Origin: Bolinopsis microptera
Lineage: Eukaryota > Ctenophora > Tentaculata > Lobata > Bolinopsidae
NCBI RefSeq assembly: GCF_026151205.1
Contig: NC_087082.1
Span: 11,169,997-11,231,996, forward strand
DNA length: 62,000 bases
Reading direction: 5' to 3'
The number at the start of each line of letters is the position of its first letter. Positions within the stretch are counted from its first letter, which is position 1. Shown piece by piece: positions 52,384-62,000 of the stretch. Under the pieces are notes generated by a model. That model was not told the origin of the DNA. It saw nothing but the letters and a program-made list of their open reading frames with translations, and ran no database searches. A program made the translations under genes and the position numbers.

Positions 52384-55300
52384 CTGGTAAAAACGGAGCT
52401 CACACATCGAGCAGAACGGCGTGTCCTCATTGGCTAACTCGGGGGATCACGCTACTTCTATTGGCTGGCAGGGGTCACGTTCAAACCGAAATCAGGACAA
52501 AAACACAATATAAGCCCTCATAAAAAGGGAGAAACATTGCACTGCTGTCATGGGCATCTGTAATAAGACGCAAAATTTGGACATGTCACAGTAGTGTTAC
52601 TACGATGCGTCATGATGCTCCCAAGTAAAACTCTAGCTGTCATCTCCAGTAATATAACTACTCTCCTACTACTGCTCGGAGATTTCAGAGGAAAAGTTAT
52701 GTACTACAGCAAAGAAATGTATTTGATGTTATATTTAAAGATTTAATACTGTGACACCCAGTGACGATCTAGTACTGCAATATCTCAACGATTTTGAATA
52801 ATATAATTCTACTTTTTTTAAATTTGAAAATTCAATCAATTATTACATACATAGATACATAAATCAAGCGTTACATTTCAGCCATGCAAGATTGCAATGA
52901 CATTATTTAGATATATTATTACCAATTGATAAATGGTACAGATGACAACTAACTAAACTAGAAAAATAAACTTGGATATATAATAATTAATTCAGCTGAA
53001 CCAACACAATAACACATAGCAAGAGCCACATCAACGTCGGGGCCGTCGACATAATATTATCGTATTTCATCCCTAGCACTACATTCCAGCACACTCCTTG
53101 ATTACATTACTATTTAAACAAATACTATAATATACATTATTAATGCGCTACTGTACATTAATATTGTCATGTTATTTAACAAACTATTTTTACGTATTAG
53201 CTATACTGCCTTACAACAATTACTTTTACCCATGTTTTTTAATTAATTTTAATAGCAAGTTAAAAAACAAAAGCAGGACATTTGAACGGCTAATAGCCAT
53301 ATACCAGGCGGTCGGTACCTACTTGCCGGGAGAACATGATATGACTCCGGACCCTTGTTAATTGTGGTGACAGTGCGATTCTAACATGGTTTCAACTTTC
53401 ACGGTGTTACTGTTATAATATCGAACCAGCCGTATGAAAGGATGATGAACGGAGTAGTAAAAGAGTGAATGTGAAGTTTCGACGGCCCCTAGCTAATATA
53501 GAAACCACCCGATGTCGACAGTCGACACAGGAAACGTACAGTAGCGATCTTTAAGTTAGTGTGTGTAAAGTAGTGCAAAACTGGGGGAAATTAAGGACTC
53601 TTTTTTTTAACAGTTTGAATTATAATCGATTGTAAAAAGAGACAACTAATAACGAGACGGATTTATGATAGCGTTTCAATTAAAAACGAAAGTATGGTAA
53701 AAAGCAGCTAAAAACATCAACTGGCTGAAAATTGTAAATTAATTTAAAGTTTACACTGAACCGACAGATGAAATAGACAGAAACTACTCGCTCTTAACCT
53801 TGTCACAGCTATACTACAACCAACACTCACCAAGAACTTAAGGTTTACTAATTATACAAACACATTATTTAGCAGCATAGTAACTGAGCTTCTACCCGCC
53901 AAAACACACGTCCACGAGGAGGTTGTCATAATCGAAGACACTCAAAAAGCTGGGCATCAAGGCCCTATCAAACCGGAAAATCCCCTATTAGACAATTCAC
54001 AGATACAATTGCTGGTAGCATGCTTAAAATATTTCAGCATTATACGGTGTTATATGCACTTTATCTCTAAGTTAGTTATAAGAAGAGACTGTAATTAATG
54101 GTGAGAGAGGTTTTCTAGAATATATAAATTATCACTTTCTCTCTTAAGAACGGTTTCCACGTGGAATCATTGTCATAGCAACCCATCCATCACGTGATAC
54201 TCACACTTCAAACGTCCAATCACAACTCAGAGCTATCAATATGCCCAGAATGATAAAGTATCTTATATATGTAATATTTCATTCCACTAGATGTATGACT
54301 TGGCACGTGTCAAAACCGTGGTTTGTATGGTCAGGAAGCTCAGGTTAGGTAACGTGCCAGGTCTGGTTTTGGACGTGCAAGCCGGATGAAGGATAGCAAT
54401 TGTTCATATCTCCCCTCCCCTTGACAAATACCACGCGGGTTCTCCTGCTCATGGCTATAATTACACTTGACATTGTTTTACCACTAGTTGCGTGCAGCAA
54501 GACCAGTGAAATCTAGGTTACTCAGACAATAGAAGCACTCCCGTGATTCCTTTCAGAATTATTAGCTACAATGCCACTAATGAAACCATAGGCTTGTATC
54601 AAAACTGTCCACAGTAGGTTCCCAGTCCATCACCTCAAACAGCCATTTACTCAGAAGCCATCAAGTCTAAAAAACTTTTGGCAATGATTTTGATGACCAA
54701 AAAATGCAGATAAATAGCATGTTCTTCCTTGATCAGGTTAACCACGTGACACACGCCGTGAGATTGGGTAAACAACTAGTTCATTTACCGTTGCTGGGTA
54801 CTAAAGCACTAGCTACACAATATATCAACTCTAATTTGTCATGAAATATGACTATTTGATCGACAGAATTCCTAGAATCTAGGCTATAACACTATAAAAT
54901 ATAACATATGATGTGTCAGTACTCAAATTTGAACACAACAGCCGCCCTCGCTCAACCAGGCTCTCTTTTCGAGAAATACCCCGCTCTGGTATGTACAACA
55001 ACCCTCCCATAGCAGGGATGTTGGGATTTTAGAGAAGGGTAAGAAAATATTGTTCCTGTAGTATGTTGTATCGTGGATAAATAAGGACTTGTGGTAGGTT
55101 ATAGTGGACAAATAAGGGTCCTTGGTATAACACGTACTTTTGGGTGATGTTATTGGCTTTATTAAAGAGACAAAAAACTGGGAGGGGGGCGATCCAAAGT
55201 GTCTGAATTTGTTGTTTTTTGCGTTGGTCAAAAATAGAAAAACATCACAACTTCATTTCGCAGTGTTTCTTACAATATATGTTATGAAACTGTTAATCAA

Positions 55301-56350
55301 AAGGAGCTTATTGAAATAAACCGCATATTGTGTTATGGACAAAAAACTCAAATGAAATCTAGAACCCTGTATAATAGGGTATAAAGCTAAGATGTTTATC
55401 TAAAAGTTAAGACTTGCTCTTGAAGTCTTGACCGGGTTATATGTGTTAGGATCGAGAGAGATGTAACAAAAACACACCCCGCACCAGCCAACTCATCCCC
55501 ACCACTTCAGCTCACTCGGTTTTGTGTCACGTGGACTATTCAGCCAAACACAAGCCGTATCCCTCTCTCTGACCTTTGACGGCTGCTTAATTGAGCAGAG
55601 AGGGAATGGGCGAAATAACGGCTACTGATTGGTGGAGAGAGGTCATGCGTCACAAATTAACGCCATATGATTGGTCAATAAGAAGAGTCAGTGGCCATTA
55701 AACCAGGTAGAATTTGTAGTCATAACGGTAATTTCCAGTTACGTCTCTAAAAAGTCGGCGGTGAGTGATTGTTAAGTAAGTAGGATCCGATCTTTCTGAA
55801 TCTTGTTTCCATCACCTTCTTCAAATCCAAACGAGCTTAGAGATACGAGCTAAAGTCTAAGACCGTATGCTACACTTGTTAAATTGATAATAACAGTGTT
55901 AAAGTAACCCATAACATTAAAACCTCTAATCGGGCAAATCTAAACCGTCATTGGTCATACTGATATAGATGATTTCATTCACGGATCTCTCAAACTGTAT
56001 CGCTGTGTGAAACTAATCAGACGTAAAACAGTTACAGGTACTGCCAGTTGGAAACGAATTAAGCTCAACGTTATTAGGAATTTGGTGACTCATATCTACA
56101 AGGAATCCAGCGTAATTTGTTAAATAATATCTGAAGGATGCGTATGTTTACTGGGATGCTTAGAAGAATGTCAGTCGTATCATTTTAAGAAATTCAATAG
56201 CAATAGGTTACGTGGTACGTTCCTTAGATGGCTTGTCACACTAAGTGGGAACATTTTGATCAATCTTTTGGTTCCAAATAAAATGAAATTATTTTATTAG
56301 TACCCTCCCTCTTGGGTCCACCCCCCCCCCCCCCCCCCCCCCCCCCCCAG

Positions 56351-56414
<64 letters not shown>

Positions 56415-59354
56415 TTTTCGGATGGCTCAGGTCCCACCTCAATGTTTAACTGTTTTGACTTACCAAGTTTGCTCTAAACTTGCTATGAAGACAGTATCTC
56501 GACTTGATTGAAGCTGCGATCCTTCATATTTTAACATTTAACACAAAGTCATAATCCGCAATGAAAATCTTCAGTTCATTTTTATTTTTAACTATAATTA
56601 CAAACAAACGGGGATTTTGTAAAGAATAAAATTTTATTTGTTTAAGATTGTCCGATGGTCGGGTCCCTTGCTACTTATCTGATCAAGTGTCCGTGGTATT
56701 AAACAGGAGTAGTTACGTGTATCTAATTGAAACTTAAAACACAGCAAACGGTCTAGTCAAAAGTGAAACTGTACTTCGAACAGCGTTAGCTCATTAGTAA
56801 ACGTCGATACTGTTTAATGGTTGCCACACTCGACCATCACGGATCCTGTCCAGACTTTATTTTAAACTCTCAGCTAACTGTTGTAATCAACTTAATATAT
56901 ATCATTATTGTAAGTAAAAATTTTCACACGATTATGTTTCTCATCAATTAGCTGATCATGTACAATGTTAAAAGCATCTACGGGAAATACGTTCAGTTAC
57001 TAGTATAACGTATATAATGCAAGATTTAAATGACTTCTAACAAGCGAATATTGACCTTGACACGAAATTATGACTTGAAACTATAAAAAAGTTGGAATTT
57101 GTTTAAAAACAGAGCAAGTCGCAATCCTGACATTGGCTTTGATGCTACAAACTACCCGGCAATAATTGATGATTTTCATCACTTCAGAATCTCCGATACA
57201 TTTGTAAATAGTTGTACTGGTGATTGCACAAGCGTTACTGGTGATTACACTGGCTTGTGATGCTGCCGGAATTAGTGTGTGAACACTTCCGGAACTTGTA
57301 GCAGTACACTTATAATTTGCACTTTCTATTGTACCTGATCAGTTGACAGGATGACAGTAAGTTAACCTTATTTAGTTAAATTAAGAACATATTAAGTTAA
57401 ATAATAACGAGATGTTATTGAAAGTTGATGTGACTCTGAACGGATTGGGGATAGAGGAAGTTCGCTTAAAATTATCAAATCTTACATCGAGGTATACGTG
57501 TTGACAGAGCGTTTGCTCAGTAACCACGTGACAACTCCATAGCAACCCAATCATCAGCGCCGGTTAACCTCACGTGGTAATTGTTGATCAAATGGGAAAA
57601 AAATGGCTATAAACTTAATGGGTTAATTTAGTTAATGTCCGGCGGAGCTGTAGTTTTTTCCTAAAGTACAGGCGAGGGTCTACAACAGGGGTAGTGTGGG
57701 TTTGTACCACTGTACCTTGTTAGTGTCAACTTGACGCACTAATTGGTTTTAACTTGTGAAATGACGATGTAAACTCTGTGTTGTAAGGTATTTTATTTTT
57801 GAGGCCTAGTTATGACAAGGTCAACTGTAACTTCCAGGCCGTTTTAACCGTTAAATGCACAATGAACATAGTTTTAATCCGGCTATTATATAAAATATTT
57901 TTGGTGCTTGCAACCTGAAAAATATCATAAAATGGGGAAAAAGTAGAAGTTCACAGGGAAAAATGTAGTTTTAACAAAATGGTTATATAATTCAGCGTGA
58001 AAACCCGCGGCGCCGACAAATTACCCACCTAGGCATTGACAAATTAATTTCTATAATGAGCCTGGTCCGGTTGGTAAATAAGCCTAATCACCACTATATA
58101 TTGGTAAAATTTCTGTCTCTCTGCAAACTAGTTATAATAATACAACCGTGGCAATTTGACCTAAAATGACCCGCAAGTATAATTTGCAGCTATACTATTT
58201 TTACGTGATGCTTAGAAGAAAAACAAGAATACTTTTAATTTATATTTGTAGTTGGCCAAAGTTGAAACCTGGGCTCTTTGTACACATGAACATCAAAACG
58301 TCGGGGAGGACGACCATGAAACAACAAGATTATACAGAGGAAACGCGGACAAAACTACCGAGATTTAAAGCAAAGTAAAGGTAATAATAGTAAAGGTAAT
58401 TAGTAATATAATATAATATACTATTATCAAGCTTTCATTTCCATCTGTTTTTACCTGACGGACTCTAAAACTCAGATGTTCCACACGTATTATAACACAA
58501 TAAACTAGGAAAAATATCCACCAGAAATGTTCAGCATAATTAAATATTCACCGTAGAATATAAAAATCCACTAAATCACATCTTCACGCCGGAACAAACA
58601 TGGTTAAAAACAATGAATATGGCGGCTATCTTATACGAAGCTTTATGAGAATATCTGAAGACCCATTCTAGAACTTCTATCACCTAGCGACACCTCAGCG
58701 TCACTCGCAAACATGAACACCCTATTTATGTGTACCATATTCACATTTAAAAGGTTTGTAGACACGAGCGTTATTAATTATGCATGTTTTCCAATAAGGA
58801 ACTACAAACCTGCGGCTGAACAACCATGGAAAATTAACCACTCCCCCTTGGAACGTATATTTAATTTAATCTTTTCAAATTGAATTTGAACAGAATAGAA
58901 CAAACAGTTTCAGTACACTGCATGGTCACTAAACGAAGAACAGAGGAACTGGAATGCAGATCTTACACCAGATAGTCTAAGATATGAAGTAACCTATCCG
59001 GGAAGGATCAAACCCCACAACAACCTTATGAACATATTTTCTGCATTTAAGAAATTAAGCTTCATTGTTTCTAAATTAGGAACTTGTAAGACGTGTCCAC
59101 TATATTAAAGTCACTATTGTGACTATATTAATACACAAATGAGACCGAGAGACGTTAGCTGCAACTGAGCACTTAGCTGTGAGCTAATGCTTGGAGAAAA
59201 ATTCCACTTGCTGGGGATACTTGGACCAAATTGTGATGTATGTGGTTTGAAATTGGCTAAATTACTCTATTGCTTTGGGAGGTAGTCGACAATTTAGATT
59301 TGAGGATGTGGTGCGCCTGTCTCTGTGACGTTGTTTCTTTAGTCTTTGGGATGG
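52384..59354. other. No gene recognised; may hold the 5' exon(s) and promoter of the phosphodiesterase
   Basis: Good minus-strand donor-like sites occur at 53830 (CTTG|GTGAGT) and 56460 (CTTG|GTAAGT) but neither exon frame joins exon 1 or 2; they could be untranslated first exons. A frame without ATG is open on the plus strand at 53770-54095. Confidence 0.4.
56321..56414. repeat. Poly-C tract (~94 bp)
   Basis: Nearly uninterrupted C (one AG). Length is probably uncertain in the assembly. Other long G/C homopolymers occur at 18299-18323, 19560-19574, 19710-19726, 19855-19881, 29077-29101, 38060-38074 and 5742-5762. Confidence 0.9.
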
Positions 59355-59865
59355 CTAGTAGTGACTACAGTAGTGACTACAGTCTTGACTACATAGTGAT
59401 ACAGTGTGGACAACAGTTGTGACTACAGCAGTAGTAGTGACAACAGAGTGATACAGTAGATGACTACCGTAGTGACTCATTAGTGTCTACAGTAGTGATA
59501 CAGTAGTGACTACAGTATTGACTACAGTAGAGACAACAGTAGTGACTTACAGTATATTGCAACAAGTATTGGCCTCCAGTAGTGACCTACAGTATTGACA
59601 ACAGTAGTGACTACGATAGTGACTACAGTAGTGACTACATTAGTGACTACAGTAGTGACTACAGTAGTGACTACAGTCGTGATACAGTAGTGACTAAGTA
59701 GTGACTACAGTATTGTCAACAGTCAGATGCCTCAGTAGTGATACAGTATTGACAACAGTAGTGACTACAGTATGACTAACAGTAGTGACGACAGTAGTGC
59801 TAAGTAGTGAACTACATTCGTGACTACAGTTCAGTGACTACTGTAGTTAGGGTTATATTGATTTG
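59355..59865. repeat. Degenerate 12-bp minisatellite (GTAGTGACTACA)n
   Basis: About 40 imperfect units of AGTAGTGACTAC, many with single-base gains or losses, which is also what homopolymer-independent indel errors would give. Confidence 0.92.
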
Positions 59866-62000
59866 TATAATGAGTGGTCCTTCTTCAGGTCAGGTATTTC
59901 GGTCGAATGATTAAAACCACTTATTCCAACCACTGAACGTTCATAATAAGCAGCAATACTAATAATAAACGTATTCTTTCATATGGACGGCAATTTTAAT
60001 TAGAGGAAATTATTCAATCATTTATCGTTTCTAATTAATTTAGAGGACAGTTATCTGCAGTTATAGAGTATTGTAACCTCATTAAAACGTGAGCGGTCAT
60101 TGGGTTTATCTGTAGTTGGAGCCTCCACTTGGTCCACGTTTTTAACACTGTAAACATTATCTGTCCTTCAGAAAACTGTCACGAGGTGTGGACAAAATGG
60201 TCACGTGTGACATATGGTCAGGTCAGTCAAGCACCCACCAGTGCCATGTACTGCATTTCGTAGCCCAAAACTTCTGCATGGAGATGGGTGGATCAAAATT
60301 CAATCTGATTTTTAATGACTCCGAAAATTTTAAAAGCATTTTTCTATCATAAGTATCTGTCATAGTGCGGTTGGTTTAGAAAACATTAACACTTTAATTC
60401 CGTTCAAAGATTTTTTTGGGGCATGTAACAGGAAAAAGTTGATAATTTAGAGTAAAGACTAAACATGACACCGAATCGACTACCAACTATAGAATATTAC
60501 AACAGCTGAAAACTGAAAGTTATCCCAACATTAAAAATATTAAACGTAGAATGTATCCCTATTAACATAGTTTACTGGGCGGCGCTCAGCCTGTCTTTCG
60601 CGAATCCTCTATTCGTAAATCTAGCTATTTATTTAAGGAATATAGCTGGGTCCCCAGGTTTAAAACATAGTATGAATAGTTTTCAGGTTGCAAATGTTAA
60701 ATAAGCTCTCCATCACATGCATGGCTGCCATTGTTCTGTAAAAAATAACGAACTAGAAGTGTTATAACTAACAATCAACTAAATTTTTACGATAGAAAGA
60801 TGGAACAAAACTGAAACGTACGCGAAAAAGAACACGTGCTCTCTAATATTCGCTCCCTGCACTTAAATCTATATCAAATCAAATGAGACCTTGTGTTTGT
60901 TCAGTGTTTATATATCCCGAAGGCCCGTTAACTCTATAGCACAGGTTCTGGGTGGCCGATCTGCAGATGCATGGGCCTATAGAATTAAATTAGATAAGAC
61001 ATTCGGCACTGTCGGCACATGTAACGGGGTTGGGGATCATTTTTGACGACATTTTCTCCAACGTATTGTGTGCTTGCTCCCACCCTAAAAAAATTTTACT
61101 TAAACTGGTGTTGTTATGAGTCGTGTCATCGTGTGATGTGGTTCCAGACACGCCGGTTACAGGCAATTAGTTCGGATTAAAGATACCATTGTCATATCAG
61201 CCATACTGAGTATGACAGTTATAATGTATAAGAATGAGAAATAGTTTGTGATTATGATATCCTCCACATGTCTCAAAACGGTTGTCTGGGTTAGGATGAT
61301 TTATAGTATGATTTATAAGGCACATGGACAACTGATATCCAGGAAGTAAATTAACCCCCAGTAATGAAGTACAGATGGTAGCAAACATCAGGGGAGGTAT
61401 CCTCATGAAGCACTTCAAATAGAATCCAGGCCATTAAATATTTAACAACATACGGCGGTCGTTTGTTGTAGACAGATATTTTTACGGAGATCACGAATTC
61501 GTTACGCAAATATGAAAAAATTAAGTGAGGGTAAGTAATTGTTTTTAAACATTTTAATCATAATGAAATTCATAATGAATCAGATAATGATACAATTTTA
61601 TTATGATATTCCACATCTTTATGTTTGACCTCTTCTCATAAATATTTTTTACCCCGGATGATGATGGAGGCTGTTCCAGATTATCATTTATACCGCTTAC
61701 TCAAGTCTCAACCTGATTCTAGGACACGCCAAGATAAGCCCTCCGATAAAATCTAAAACAGGCGGGGTTCAAATTAAATATTGACATGAGAGGAACAATG
61801 TTGCTCCAAGGGAACAGGAGAACGCAGGGACATGACGGTTTACATTTTCAGCCTCGGTGTGTCGGACTGGGGTTCTTGAGAAGTTTAACAGTCTAGGTAG
61901 GACCTTAGTAACCTCCGGTACCATAATGTAATTGTTACTACGTAATTGGATATTATAGCATAAGCCTAGAAAGTGTCAAAATGTCACCTCATTCTGGCCT
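59866..62000. other. No gene recognised
   Basis: AT-rich sequence to the window end; a 73-codon hydrophobic frame at 61197-61418 (minus) has no supporting context. Confidence 0.5.

Noticed and set aside
53770-54095. ATG-less open frame of about 108 codons, plus a 26-codon coding-like stretch on the other strand
   Set aside because: No start, no recognisable domain, and no phase-compatible link to the phosphodiesterase.
56260-56442. Poly-Gly ORF
   Set aside because: Translation of the poly-C tract.

Overview
This is a eukaryotic, AT-rich, repeat-dense window with short exons, GT-AG introns, metazoan retroelements and TTAGGG-type repeats. It is most likely a marine invertebrate of a non-bilaterian or similarly deep lineage (cnidarian- or placozoan-like). 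That placement is an inference from repeat style and gene families; the species cannot be named from sequence alone.

The window is dominated by one minus-strand gene for a GAF-domain cyclic-nucleotide phosphodiesterase of the PDE10 type. I assembled it by hand from 24 small exons between 52383 and 17669, with phases that agree at every junction. The protein runs GAF-A (exons 2-8), GAF-B with an intact NKFDE motif (exons 9-13), the HD-type catalytic domain (exons 14-21), then a long basic tail (exons 22-24). The first exon(s) and start codon were not found. Most of the individual exons are too short to stand out as open reading frames.

The introns hold nearly everything else: a single-exon rhodopsin-like GPCR on the opposite strand (49434-50447); an antisense CR1/jockey-like LINE beginning about 35-60 bp from the acceptor of exon 5; a Penelope-type reverse transcriptase remnant (32558-33814, minus); a 1.7-kb foldback element with two 436-bp arms and an 8-bp target duplication (21992-23702); an 8-bp-TSD element with a CCCGGT minisatellite interior (40484-41166); and two related TTAA-flanked, palindrome-bearing elements (18292-19581 and 26709-28205) that carry many copies of GAGGTTAAC/GTTAACCTC. 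The last two are the best candidate for an undescribed mobile family. A 34-bp minisatellite of eight copies has grown out of the splice donor of exon 13.

Upstream of 16 kb there is no convincing host gene. It holds a 3.4-kb foldback structure (3340-6722), a LINE 3' remnant (8225-8690, minus), stretches of apparently corrupted consensus (about 2640-3760 and 8830-9660), and a nested inverted-repeat complex (11826-15170). That complex contains two copies of a ~130-bp element with clean 9-bp target duplications, and an 8-bp-TSD insertion carrying CCCTAA repeats. An exon-like terminal reading frame at 16870-16990 (minus) lies beyond the phosphodiesterase stop codon. Downstream of 52.4 kb I see only noncoding sequence, a long poly-C tract and a 12-bp-type minisatellite.
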